DNA of 64,000 nucleotides, taken from DATFVJ01 sp963826515 (lineage in GTDB: Bacteria; Actinomycetota; Actinomycetes; Streptosporangiales; Streptosporangiaceae). The notes below the pieces were generated by a model. It saw only the letters and a program-made list of their open reading frames with translations. It was not told where the DNA came from and searched no databases. The position numbers and the translations under genes are program-made. Positions 54,249-62,635 of the stretch are shown here, one piece after another; the first letter of the stretch is position 1, and each line of letters opens with the position of its first letter. The DNA is taken from contig CAWGXI010000008.1 in assembly GCA_963826515.1 (NCBI GenBank), positions 1 to 64,000 on the forward strand, given 5' to 3'.

Positions 54249-55286
54249 ATGGGTAGCGTCGACGGCGTGTGGGTGAGGTGGCGGTCAGCGATGCGCGAGG
54301 CCTTGTACGGAGCCGGCGGGTTCTACTCCCGTGGCGAGCGCCCAGCCGACCATTTCCGCACCTCCGTCGCCTCACCGCGGTACGCCGACGCGGTGCTTGC
54401 TCTGCTCGACAGTGTCGACGCTGCGCTTGGCAGGCCCGACCGCGTGGACCTGGTCGATGTCGGATCCGGGCAGGCAGAGCTGCTCGCCCGCGTGCTGCGG
54501 TCGGCGGAGCTGCGGTCCGCAGAATCCAGGCTGCCCGAAAGAATCCGCCCGTGCGCGGTGGAACTCGCGCCCCGCCCGGCCTCGCTTGACCCGCGGATCC
54601 GCTGGCAATCGGTCGCGCCCCGGGCCATCCAAGGAGTGATCCTCGCGAACGAGTGGCTGGACAACGTTCCGCTTGAGCTGGCCGAACTCGCGCCTGACGG
54701 GCCGCGGCTCGTGCTCGTTGACCCGGCAACAGGGGCGGAACGCCTCGGCGGCCGAGTCAGCGCGCGAGACGAGGAATGGCTCGCCAGGTGGTGGCCGCTG
54801 CGCGAGGTGGGCGACCGGGCCGAGGTCGGCCGCCCGCGCTCCAGCGCCTGGGCGGCAGTGATCGGTGGGCTTGCTCGCGGCGCCGCGGTCGCGGCCGACT
54901 ACGCGCATGTGGCCGCGGCCCGCCCAGACGCTGGCACGCTCACCGGTTACCGCGACGGCCACCAAGTGCCCGCAGTCCCTGACGGTTCTTGTGACCTGAC
55001 CGCGCATGTCGCCCTTGATGCGTGCGCGGCCGCAGGTGCGTCGGCGGGCGCGACCGCGACATTGCTGACCACCCAGCGGACCGCGCTCCGCGCGCTTGGT
55101 GTCAGCGGTAAGCGGCCGCCGCTCGAGCTCGCGCGGCGCGACCCGCGCCGTTACGCCACCGGACTATGCCAAGCCACCGAGGAAGCCGTACTGCTCGACC
55201 CGGCAGGTCTCGGCGGATTCGGCTGGCTTGTGCAGACCGCAGGCCTACCCCTGCCCGGCCCGCTGGCCCACCTCAGCGATCAGTAA
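54249..55286 (+). CDS. MidA/NDUFAF7-like SAM-dependent methyltransferase
   Basis: The 345-aa product has the family's N-terminal GFYSRGERPADHFRTSVASP, the SAM motif VDLVDVGSGQAELLARVL, ILANEWLDNVPLELAEL and TLTGYRDGHQVPAV. In mitochondria the NDUFAF7 member methylates an Arg of the complex I subunit NDUFS2 (NuoD homologue). Here a NuoD homologue gene follows 223 bp downstream on the same strand, supporting a like substrate. That link is inference. Confidence 0.85.
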   Translation: MGSVDGVWVRWRSAMREALYGAGGFYSRGERPADHFRTSVASPRYADAVLALLDSVDAALGRPDRVDLVDVGSGQAELLARVLRSAELRSAESRLPERIRPCAVELAPRPASLDPRIRWQSVAPRAIQGVILANEWLDNVPLELAELAPDGPRLVLVDPATGAERLGGRVSARDEEWLARWWPLREVGDRAEVGRPRSSAWAAVIGGLARGAAVAADYAHVAAARPDAGTLTGYRDGHQVPAVPDGSCDLTAHVALDACAAAGASAGATATLLTTQRTALRALGVSGKRPPLELARRDPRRYATGLCQATEEAVLLDPAGLGGFGWLVQTAGLPLPGPLAHLSDQ

Positions 55287-55509
55287 GACCCTTGTGGCCC
55301 ATGGCGCCTCTGCCTCCTGCCGTCGACGGCCAGGATTCCGGACCGCGCCGACGGCCTGTGGCTGCTGTCGCGGCAACACCGTGGGCCGTCGCCGTCATTG
55401 TCAGGCACCGCGCACGGCCGCCGACCCGGCAATGGGCCGTCGCAAGGCCGTTGGCGGCGGCCCGGGCAGGCCGCGAGCGGGCGCGGCGGGGCCATGGCAG
55501 CATGGCGGC

Positions 55510-56778
55510 ATGGCTGAGCGCATTGCGGGGATTGCGACTGGCGCTGCCGCCTGGGGACTTGCGCCAGCCGGGACCCAGGATCAGGCGGCACCGGATCAGA
55601 CGGCACCGGATCAGGCGGCACCGGATCAGGCAGTGCCGCGCGCCGCGGCCGGCCGCCAGGCGGCGGACGACGTTGTGCTTGACATCGGGCCACAGCATCC
55701 GTCCACCCATGGCGTGCTCAGGCTCAGGCTCGCGCTGGACGGCGACCGGATCACGTCGGCCGCGCCCGTCATCGGTTACCTGCACCGAGGCGCGGAAAAG
55801 CTGTTCGAGGTGCGGGACTACCGCCAGATCATCATGCTCGCGAACAGGCATGACTGGCTGGGCGCCTTCGCAAACGAGCTAGGCATCGTGCTGGCGGCTG
55901 AGCGGCTTCTCGGCCTGCGGGTCCCCGAACGCGGCGTCTGGGCCCGCACGTTGCTCGCCGAACTGAACCGGGCGCTGAGCCACCTGATGTTCCTTGCCTC
56001 CTACCCACAGGAACTCTGCGACGGGGCAAGGGAACCGGCCAGCGTGCCCGGCGCTTTCCAGGCACGGGAGACTCTGCAGGCGGTTATGGAGGAGGTCTCG
56101 GGTGGCCGCATGCATTACATGTTCAACCGGGTCGGCGGGCTGAAGGATGAGCTGCCGTTTGGCTGGCTTGACCGGGTGCGGGCATCCGTCGCCGACACCA
56201 GGGACGCGCTGGCAGAAATCGAAGCGATCATCCTCGGCAATGCGGCTTTCAGACGCCATACGCGCGGGATCGGCAGGCTGACCAGGGACCACGTACTCCA
56301 GTACGGGGTGAGCGGCCCGATTGCGCGGGCCTCGGCGGTGGATTTCGACCTGCGCAGGGACGAACCCTACCTAGCCTATCGCGAGCTACGCGACGTGCTC
56401 AGGATAGTAACCAGGCAGGAAGGCGACTGCCTAGCGAGGTTCGAGTGCCTGCTTGACCAGCTGACGGTGTCACTTGACCTCGCAGACGCGTGCGCTCGGC
56501 GGCTGGCCAGGCTGCCGCGTGGACCCGTGAACGTGCGGTTGCCCAAGGTGCTCAAGGTGCCTGAAGGGCACGCCTATGCGTGGACGGAGGCACCTCTTGG
56601 TATCAGCGGTTACTACCTGGTTTCGAAGGGCGAGAAGACGCCGTGGCGGCTCAAGCTGCGGGCCGCCTCGTTCAGCAACGTCCAAGCGCTGACGGAGATG
56701 CTGCCTGGCAGCATGGTCGGCGATCTAGTGCCGATCCTTGGCTCGATGTTCTTCATCGTTGGCGACATCGACAAGTAG
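55510..56778 (+). CDS. NADH-quinone oxidoreductase subunit D (NuoD) homologue, orphan copy
   Basis: The 422-aa 49-kDa-subunit/hydrogenase-large-subunit-like protein has DIGPQHPSTHGVLRLRLALD, GYLHRGAEKLFEVRDYRQII, LNRALSHLMFLASYPQELC, RMHYMFNRVGGLKDELPFGW and GSMVGDLVPILGSMFFIVGD at the C-terminus. No other nuo genes are present, so it is likely a second copy outside the main nuo operon. It has an N-terminal extension of DQAAP pentapeptides. ATG 55510 was chosen by homology; upstream the frame stays open without motifs. Confidence 0.9.
   Translation: MAERIAGIATGAAAWGLAPAGTQDQAAPDQTAPDQAAPDQAVPRAAAGRQAADDVVLDIGPQHPSTHGVLRLRLALDGDRITSAAPVIGYLHRGAEKLFEVRDYRQIIMLANRHDWLGAFANELGIVLAAERLLGLRVPERGVWARTLLAELNRALSHLMFLASYPQELCDGAREPASVPGAFQARETLQAVMEEVSGGRMHYMFNRVGGLKDELPFGWLDRVRASVADTRDALAEIEAIILGNAAFRRHTRGIGRLTRDHVLQYGVSGPIARASAVDFDLRRDEPYLAYRELRDVLRIVTRQEGDCLARFECLLDQLTVSLDLADACARRLARLPRGPVNVRLPKVLKVPEGHAYAWTEAPLGISGYYLVSKGEKTPWRLKLRAASFSNVQALTEMLPGSMVGDLVPILGSMFFIVGDIDK
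55579..55638 (+). repeat. Four 15-bp repeats in the NuoD-homologue N-terminus
   Basis: GATCAGGCGGCACCG and close variants run four times in frame, coding for DQAAP, DQTAP, DQAAP and DQAVP, just before the conserved domain begins. Confidence 0.95.
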
Positions 56779-56908
56779 GCGCGTCAAACCGGGCACCCAA
56801 TGGCCCGTTGTGTGCCCGGCCCGGATGCTGATGAGAGCCGCCGCCGCTGGCGCCTGAATCAGCTTGCGCCCGCGCTCATGCTGGCCGGCGGAGGGTTCCC
56901 CAAGACCA

Positions 56909-57391
56909 TCAGCTTTCACGGCGCCAGGCGGGGCTGGCGTCGTTGTCCTCGTCGTCCGGCGGCTTCGGCACCCGGCAGCAGTACTCGAGGTATAGGGCCG
57001 CCGCAGCAAGCACCACGGCTGCACCGAGGGTGGCAAGTGCGGCGAATGCGTCATGGCGAGGAAACGCCTTGTCCAGCGATCCCGCCACGTAAAGCGAGAA
57101 TCCGCCCGCCACGCCGCCGATCACCGCAGCCGTATACACGCTTGCCTTCGCGAGAGCCGCCATCCGGGCGACCGCGATCGCCTCCACCGGCTTGGTGCCG
57201 GGGCGCTGGTAGATCCTGCCACGCAGCAGCATCCCGCTATAGGCCTCGGCGAGCGCGACTATGACGAGCGTGGGCACACCGCTCCAGGGCAACGGCGGCA
57301 GCGCGCGGTAAACCAGCCTGAGGACTAGCCAGGACACGGCCGCGCACAGCGCGGCTACGAACAGGATCGTCCAGATCTTCGTGGGCTTCAT
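56909..57391 (-). CDS. DUF3180 membrane protein
   Basis: The 160-aa product has four hydrophobic helices (IWTILFVAALCAAVSWLVLR; PLPWSGVPTLVIVALAEAYS; ASVYTAAVIGGVAGGFSLYV; FAALATLGAAVVLAAAALYL) and a polar Pro/Asp-rich tail. It follows folK in mycobacteria too (Rv3605c position). Function unknown. Its start overlaps the folK stop by 4 nt. Confidence 0.88.
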   Translation of the reverse strand: MKPTKIWTILFVAALCAAVSWLVLRLVYRALPPLPWSGVPTLVIVALAEAYSGMLLRGRIYQRPGTKPVEAIAVARMAALAKASVYTAAVIGGVAGGFSLYVAGSLDKAFPRHDAFAALATLGAAVVLAAAALYLEYCCRVPKPPDDEDNDASPAWRRES

Positions 57392-58119
57392 AGTGATCGC
57401 TCTGGGGGGTGGATGGCGAGGTCCGCGCGGCGTCGCACCCGGGTACCGGTCGCGGCAGCAAGAAGGTCGGCTACCCGGCCGCTACCGGGTACCTCGGCGT
57501 CTGGATCGGCGTCAAGCCATGGCGCGAGGACGAACGCGCGTTCGTGCGCGCGCGGATGCGGCAAGGTCAGTTTCGGATCATCGCTCACCGCGTCACCGCA
57601 CGTGATGATGTCGATGTCGAGCGTGCGTGGCCCCCAGCGGGTCTCGCGGATCCGGCCGAACGCCTGCTCGACGCCGTGGGCAAGATGGAGGATCTCCATA
57701 GCCTGGCGCGTCGTCGTCGCGATCAGCACCGCGTTGAGATAGTCGGGCTGCTCGGCACCGCCGACCGGTTCCGTTTCGTACACCGGCGAGATCGCGACAA
57801 AGCTCAAGTCTGGCGCGTCGAAAAGCGCGTCGACCGCGCCCTGGAGGTTCTGCATGCGGTCACCCAGATTGCTGCCAAGCGCCAGTACCACGCGGCTGGG
57901 GTGCGGGGGTCGAGCGGCCGCGGAACGCTCAGCCGTGGACCACTCAGCCGCGGACCACTCAGCCGCAGACCACTCAGCCGCGGACCGCCCCACCGCGGAC
58001 CGCCCCACCGCGGACCGCCCCACCGCGGAACGCCCCACCGCGGAACGCCCCACCGCAGGCCGCTCAGCCGCGGACCGCTCAGCGGCCGAAGGCCCAGTCA
58101 CAGGCTTAGCTGCCGTCAT
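57388..58119 (-). CDS. folK: 2-amino-4-hydroxy-6-hydroxymethyldihydropteridine pyrophosphokinase with pentapeptide-repeat N-terminus
   Basis: Folate-pathway kinase that pyrophosphorylates the hydroxymethylpterin. The catalytic part (about 77-243) shows VLALGSNLGDRMQNLQGAVD, VYETEPVGGAEQPDYLNAVL, FGRIRETRWGPRTLDIDIIT and LPHPRAHERAFVLAPW. Normal HPPK is about 160 aa. The extra 70 residues are tandem pentapeptides (SAAER, SAVGR, SAAEW) coded by 15-bp repeats. The ATG overlaps the folB stop by 14 nt. A downstream start is possible, but no good RBS replaces it. Confidence 0.93.
   Translation of the reverse strand: MTAAKPVTGPSAAERSAAERPAVGRSAVGRSAVGRSAVGRSAVGRSAAEWSAAEWSAAEWSTAERSAAARPPHPSRVVLALGSNLGDRMQNLQGAVDALFDAPDLSFVAISPVYETEPVGGAEQPDYLNAVLIATTTRQAMEILHLAHGVEQAFGRIRETRWGPRTLDIDIITCGDAVSDDPKLTLPHPRAHERAFVLAPWLDADPDAEVPGSGRVADLLAAATGTRVRRRADLAIHPPERSL
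57906..58090 (-). repeat. About twelve 15-bp repeats in the 5' end of folK
   Basis: Units such as CGGACCACTCAGCCG and CGGACCGCCCCACCG repeat in frame about twelve times, with sub-blocks of near-identical copies (three SAAEW, four SAVGR). This is the longest coding minisatellite in the window's conserved operons. Confidence 0.92.
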
Positions 58120-58648
58120 GCCCGCCGCGCGAGATGGTCACCGCGACGTCGTCGAACGGGAAGGGTACCGGCGCTTGCGGCTTGTGCACGGTAATCACCA
58201 CCTCCATAACGGCAGGTTCGGCCAGGCATGCCTCAGCCAGCCGCTGCGCCAGCGTTTCTATCAGCCGTACTGGCTCACCGGCGACGATCGCGGCGAGCCT
58301 GGTGGCCAGGCTGCCGTAGTCGACCGTACGCGACAGGTCGTCAGTGGCGGCGGCGGGACGAGTATCCAGGGCAAGCACGGCATCCACGACAAAGTCCTGA
58401 CCATCAAGGCGCTCGTGATCGTAGACGCCGTGGTAACCGCGCGCCCGCAGCCCTCGCAGCGCGATCTGGTCCGTTGCTGGCCCGGAGGGGCCACCCTGGG
58501 GGACCTCCCGCCCGGGCGCAGGCCCCGGGCCACCCTGGGGAACCCCTCGCTCTGCTGCCGGCCCCGGGGGGCAACGCCCAGGAACCCCCTGCTCCGGTGC
58601 CGGTTCCGCGGGCTGCGCTGGCGCGCCGGGCCGGTGCCGCGCGCTCAC
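58106..58648 (-). CDS. folB: Dihydroneopterin aldolase
   Basis: Converts dihydroneopterin to 6-hydroxymethyl-dihydropterin and glycolaldehyde. The conserved domain (about 62-180) has LRGLRARGYHGVYDHERLDG, FVVDAVLALDTRPAAATDDL, VDYGSLATRLAAIV, VRLIETLAQRLAEACL and VITVHKPQAPVPFPFDDVAV. The first about 60 residues are a Pro/Gly-rich extension with a duplicated GVPQGGP-type block. GTG 58648 overlaps the preceding stop as GTGA. Confidence 0.93.
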   Translation of the reverse strand: MSARHRPGAPAQPAEPAPEQGVPGRCPPGPAAERGVPQGGPGPAPGREVPQGGPSGPATDQIALRGLRARGYHGVYDHERLDGQDFVVDAVLALDTRPAAATDDLSRTVDYGSLATRLAAIVAGEPVRLIETLAQRLAEACLAEPAVMEVVITVHKPQAPVPFPFDDVAVTISRGGHDGS

Positions 58649-59076
58649 TCGTCCTCCACCCTGAGCATGACGGGCGAGCCATGATGCAGCCATAGCCGCC
58701 AGCCTTGGCCGGTCCGGACGAACGCATTCGTCGTCGCAACGTTCCCACCTGCGGCGAAGCCTGCACTGTCATCATCCGACGCGGTAATGATGTTCTCCGC
58801 ACAGGTCAAAACCGCGATATCGCCGGAAACCTTGGTCAGCACGTCGGTAAGCACGAATTGGATGTACGACGTATTGGCCATGATCAATGCCCATGACCGA
58901 AGCACCGGACCGCGGCCGCGGATCATTGGGCCGCCCGGGTGAACGCACACTACGCTGCCAGCCGCGTCCTTGTCGTCCGCCCACACGTCGGCCATGCGGT
59001 CCAGGTCACCGGCTTCGAACGCAGCGTAGAACTCGGCATTCAGCTGCTCGATGGCGGTGATCTCAGCGATCGACAT
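58645..59076 (-). CDS. SnoaL/NTF2-like domain protein
   Basis: The 143-aa product has an NTF2-like fold: IEQLNAEFYAAFEAGDLDRM, VWADDKDAAGSVVCVHPGGP, GRGPVLRSWALIMANTSYIQ, NAFVRTGQGWRLWLHHGSPV. This type is often embedded between folP and folB in actinobacteria. ATG 59076 overlaps the folP stop by 14 nt. A role in pterin chemistry is possible only by context. Confidence 0.87.
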   Translation of the reverse strand: MSIAEITAIEQLNAEFYAAFEAGDLDRMADVWADDKDAAGSVVCVHPGGPMIRGRGPVLRSWALIMANTSYIQFVLTDVLTKVSGDIAVLTCAENIITASDDDSAGFAAGGNVATTNAFVRTGQGWRLWLHHGSPVMLRVEDE

Positions 59077-60040
59077 GGCCGCCCCCCGTGCTGACAGCGG
59101 GGGTGACTCGGCGGAGCCAGCCGCCGGCTTGCCCGAGGTCGGCTTGCCGCCACGCCGCGGCGACCCGGACCGCGTCCGCGTTGGGCGGCACCTGGTGGAC
59201 TCGCACGCACCAGGCACCCGCGGTAGCCGCGAGCGCGGTCACCGCCACGGTGGCGTGGTCACATGCGGTGAACGGCCGCGGCGTGCCATCCGCCGAGCCG
59301 AGCAGCCTGCCGAGGAAACGTTTCCTCGACGCACCCACAAGGACGGGAAACGGCCCCGCGCCGCCCAGGTCGGCGACTGCGCCGAGCCGGGTAAGAAGCG
59401 CCCAGTTGTGCTCCGGCCGTTTCGCGAAACCGAGCCCGGGATCGATGATGACAAGCCTCGGATCGACGCCCTCGGCGATCACTGTTTCGACCCGGCCGCG
59501 CAACTCTTCCCGCACCTCTCGAACAACATCCTGGTAAACGGCTCGACTGTTCATATCGTGGCTGTGGCCGCGCCAGTGCATGACCACATACGGCACTCCG
59601 GCCTTGCCCACGAGCCGTGGCATGGCGGGGTCAGCGAGGCCGCCGCTGACGTCGTTCACCAGGCGCGCGCCAGCCTCGACGGCGACCTCGGCCACCTCGG
59701 CGCGCATCGTGTCCACGCTGACCGGCACTCCCTCAGTCACAAGGGCTCTGATGACCGGGCTGACCCTGCGGAGTTCTTCTGCCGCCGAAATCCGCTGGGC
59801 GCCTGGACGCGTCGATTCACCGCCGACATCGACGATGTCGGCACCAGCCGCAACTAGCTCAAGGCCGTGCCTTATCGCATCCTCGGCCCCGTACCAGGCA
59901 CCACCATCGGAGAACGAGTCAGGTGTCACGTTGACCACCCCCATGACCAGGCACCGGCCCGCAACAGGAAGCCCAGGAAGCGCAGGCGGGCAGGCCGGCG
60001 CGGCTGCCCGCAGGCTGGCATCGCCCATCTCATCCACCAT
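59063..60040 (-). CDS. folP: Dihydropteroate synthase
   Basis: Joins the pterin pyrophosphate with p-aminobenzoate. The 325-aa TIM barrel shows MGVVNVTPDSFSDGGAWYGA, IVDVGGESTRPGAQRIS, DTMRAEVAEVAVEAGARLVN, YVVMHWRGHSHDM, IIDPGLGFAKRPEHNWALL, LVGASRKRFLGRLLG and RVHQVPPNADAVRVA. This is the sulfonamide target. ATG 60040 is preferred; 60028 is possible. Confidence 0.95.
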   Translation of the reverse strand: MVDEMGDASLRAAAPACPPALPGLPVAGRCLVMGVVNVTPDSFSDGGAWYGAEDAIRHGLELVAAGADIVDVGGESTRPGAQRISAAEELRRVSPVIRALVTEGVPVSVDTMRAEVAEVAVEAGARLVNDVSGGLADPAMPRLVGKAGVPYVVMHWRGHSHDMNSRAVYQDVVREVREELRGRVETVIAEGVDPRLVIIDPGLGFAKRPEHNWALLTRLGAVADLGGAGPFPVLVGASRKRFLGRLLGSADGTPRPFTACDHATVAVTALAATAGAWCVRVHQVPPNADAVRVAAAWRQADLGQAGGWLRRVTPAVSTGGGHVDR

Positions 60041-60063
60041 GGGCGCAAGCCTATGCGCGCAAG

Positions 60064-61914
60064 TCACGCCCGCGGCGCGTGCGTCCTCAGCCTGCGGCGC
60101 AGCTTGCCGAGGCCGAGCTTGCGCGCGAGCGTACGTGGCTTCAGCTGAGGCCAGACCAGGAATGCCTCTGCCTCCAGGGCGGCGATCGCGATCCTCGGCG
60201 TGTCCCTGGTGCTCGGGAAGACAAAGAACCTCGGCTCCCAGATCGGGCGGAACTTGGCATTGAACTTGTACAGCGACTCGATCTGGAACCATTTGGACAG
60301 GAAGACCAGGATCGACCGCCACGCCCTCAGCACCGGCCCGGCACCGATGCGCTCACCACGCTCGAGCGCGGACCTGAAGACCGCGAAGTTGAGCGAGAGC
60401 CTGCTCACGGAAAGCCCGGGCGCGGCCTTGATCGTCTCGGTGATGAGAAAGTCGTTCAGGCCCGGCTGCGACTGCCTGTCCCTGCGCATCAGGTCAAGGG
60501 AGAGCCCGTCGGTGCCCCAGGGCACGAAGTGCAGCACCGCACGCAGGACTCCGTCCTCTGCCGCGGTGGCGACGACGCACCGCTCATCGCCTGGCTCGCC
60601 GATGCGGCCGAGGGCCATCGAGAAGCCCCGCTCGGTCTGGCTGCCCCGCCAGGAATCCGCCTGACGGACGAGGCTGTCGATTTCCTCCCTGGGGATGTCG
60701 CCGATCCGGCGCACCTGCGAGCAGTAGCCGTGCCTGGCCACTCGGGACACCATCTGCCGCACATTACGCATCGCCCGGCCTTCCAGGCTGAATTCGGCTA
60801 CCTCGACGATGGCCTCGTCGCCCAGTTCTAGCGCGGTGAGGCCGCCCTCGCGGCACCAGACCTCGGCCCCGACCTCGCTGCAGCCCATGACCGCAGGAAC
60901 CCAGGCATGCCTGGCTGCCTCGTCAAGGAAGGCATGGATCGCCCCCGGCCACGCCTCCGGATCTCCGATAGGGTCAGCCGCCGCAAGCATGACCCCGGAC
61001 ACCACGCGGTATCCGATGCATGACTTGCCCGTCGGTGACCAGATGACGCTCTTGTCGTGGCGCAGCGCGAAATAGCCGAGCGAGTCGCGCTCCCCATAGG
61101 TGGTGAGCAGCTCCCTGATCCGCTCGTCATCACGCGCGCTCAGCCGCGCCACCGGCTTGGCCGGCTTGAAGAACAGGTAGGCGGCCGTGAGGAGCGTCAG
61201 CAGGCCAAGTGCGCTGGTCATCAGGTGAAAGGTGTCGGTACGCCCCTCGTTGAGGAACCGGATCGGGCTGCTGATGCCGACCAGTTCGGAACCGACGTCC
61301 CGCACCTGCTGCATGAGTGAGTAGCTGGCCGAGCCACGGCTGAGCCTGATGTACCCGAGCGCGATGACGATATCGGCGATGACGAGCAGGAGGAGCACCC
61401 AAAGTGCGCGCCAGCGCGTCCGCGGATCACCGACCGCGTAGAATTCGTCGCGGAAAAAGAGCAGCGCGGCTAGCATCGCGGCGGCCACGACTGCCTGCGC
61501 GAGCTGCGGACCATGCGCGATGTGGGTCAAGATGTTGATGGCGAGCAGGAGAGTCACCGCCTGCCACGCCCGGCGCTTGCGGCGCCGCAACGCGTGCGCG
61601 AGCATGATCAGCAGCAGGCCGCTGATGACATCGACCGTACGCGCGGCGTTGACCAGGCCGCCTGGCACGACCCTGCCGATCCGGTGGAGCCGCTCATGGA
61701 ATTCTGGCGCGACCACGCCGAGCACGTTGTACACGCCGATGAGCAGGGACAGCCAGCCGGCTGCCGTGGGTACCCAGCTGCGCTGCCGTCTGCGGTCGGG
61801 CAAACGGGGCTTGCGGTCCTGCTCATCACTGCGGGCCGCCCGGCCAACGTCCCCGGCCGGACCCCCATCGACAGGCTCGTTAATCTCAGACACCTTGGCT
61901 GAACCCCGGATCAC
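60064..61914 (-). CDS. Phosphatidylglycerol lysyltransferase-type membrane protein (MprF-like, DUF2156)
   Basis: The 616-aa product has about seven hydrophobic segments (residues 47-270), followed by a cytoplasmic DUF2156 acyl/aminoacyltransferase domain: YFALRHDKSVIWSPTGKSCI, GVMLAAADPIGDPEAWPGAI, AWVPAVMGCSEVGAEVW, GDEAIVEVAEFSLEGRAMRN, RQMVSRVARHGYCSQVRRIG, FQIESLYKFNAKFRPIWEPR. The family transfers Lys or other amino acids from tRNA to phosphatidylglycerol and resists cationic peptides. There is no fused LysRS, unlike mycobacterial LysX. Start GTG 61914 or GTG 61893. Confidence 0.88.
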   Translation of the reverse strand: MIRGSAKVSEINEPVDGGPAGDVGRAARSDEQDRKPRLPDRRRQRSWVPTAAGWLSLLIGVYNVLGVVAPEFHERLHRIGRVVPGGLVNAARTVDVISGLLLIMLAHALRRRKRRAWQAVTLLLAINILTHIAHGPQLAQAVVAAAMLAALLFFRDEFYAVGDPRTRWRALWVLLLLVIADIVIALGYIRLSRGSASYSLMQQVRDVGSELVGISSPIRFLNEGRTDTFHLMTSALGLLTLLTAAYLFFKPAKPVARLSARDDERIRELLTTYGERDSLGYFALRHDKSVIWSPTGKSCIGYRVVSGVMLAAADPIGDPEAWPGAIHAFLDEAARHAWVPAVMGCSEVGAEVWCREGGLTALELGDEAIVEVAEFSLEGRAMRNVRQMVSRVARHGYCSQVRRIGDIPREEIDSLVRQADSWRGSQTERGFSMALGRIGEPGDERCVVATAAEDGVLRAVLHFVPWGTDGLSLDLMRRDRQSQPGLNDFLITETIKAAPGLSVSRLSLNFAVFRSALERGERIGAGPVLRAWRSILVFLSKWFQIESLYKFNAKFRPIWEPRFFVFPSTRDTPRIAIAALEAEAFLVWPQLKPRTLARKLGLGKLRRRLRTHAPRA

Positions 61915-62067
61915 GGGCCATCAGCGTAGCCACCGCAGCAACATCGTGCGTTCAAATGCGCGCAATGGGCAAGTGGTGGCAGGCCACCAGACTCAAAAGA
62001 AACGCATAGCTCAGGCCACGTGTGGTCCATCACCGCCTGAGGCGGTGTGCCGCAGCGGCCGGGCACG

Positions 62068-62634
62068 TCAGCGACGGCCAAATATCAGGCTCAGCGCCTC
62101 CGCACGGGTGCGGTCGCTATCACGGAAGCCGCCCCTGACGGCCGAGGTCACGGTCTTCGCGCCCGGCTTGCGCACCCCGCGCATGGTCATGCACAGGTGC
62201 TCGGCCTCGATCACCACGATCACGCCACGCGGTTCGAGCACGCGCGTCAGCGCATCCGCTATCTGCCCAGTCATCCGCTCCTGCACTTGCGGCCGCCTGG
62301 CGTACACATCGACCAGTCTCGCCAGCTTGGACAGCCCGGTGATCTGGCCCTTGGCGTTCGGGACGTAGCCGACGTGGGCGAGCCCGAAGAAGGGAACGAG
62401 ATGATGCTCGCAGGTGGCGTACACCTCCATGTCCTTGACCAGGATCAGCTCGTCATGGTCGGCGTCGAATACGGTGCTCAGCACGTCCTCGGGATGCTGC
62501 CGCAGTCCGGCGAACTGCTCCGCATAGGCGCGCGCCACCCGGGCCGGCGTGTCCCGCAACCCGTTTCTATCGGGGTCCTCGCCGATCGCGAGCAGGATCT
62601 CACGGACAGCGCGCTCAATGCGCGGCTGATCCAT
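62068..62634 (-). CDS. folE: GTP cyclohydrolase I
   Basis: First step of folate synthesis. The 188-aa product has VREILLAIGEDPDRNGLRDT, the zinc motif VYATCEHHLVPFFGLAHVGY, GLSKLARLVDVYARRPQVQE and VIEAEHLCMTMRGVRKPGAK (second zinc Cys). ATG 62634 lies one base after the ftsH stop; AAGGACG serves as RBS within the ftsH end. Confidence 0.96.
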   Translation of the reverse strand: MDQPRIERAVREILLAIGEDPDRNGLRDTPARVARAYAEQFAGLRQHPEDVLSTVFDADHDELILVKDMEVYATCEHHLVPFFGLAHVGYVPNAKGQITGLSKLARLVDVYARRPQVQERMTGQIADALTRVLEPRGVIVVIEAEHLCMTMRGVRKPGAKTVTSAVRGGFRDSDRTRAEALSLIFGRR

Positions 62635-62635
62635 G

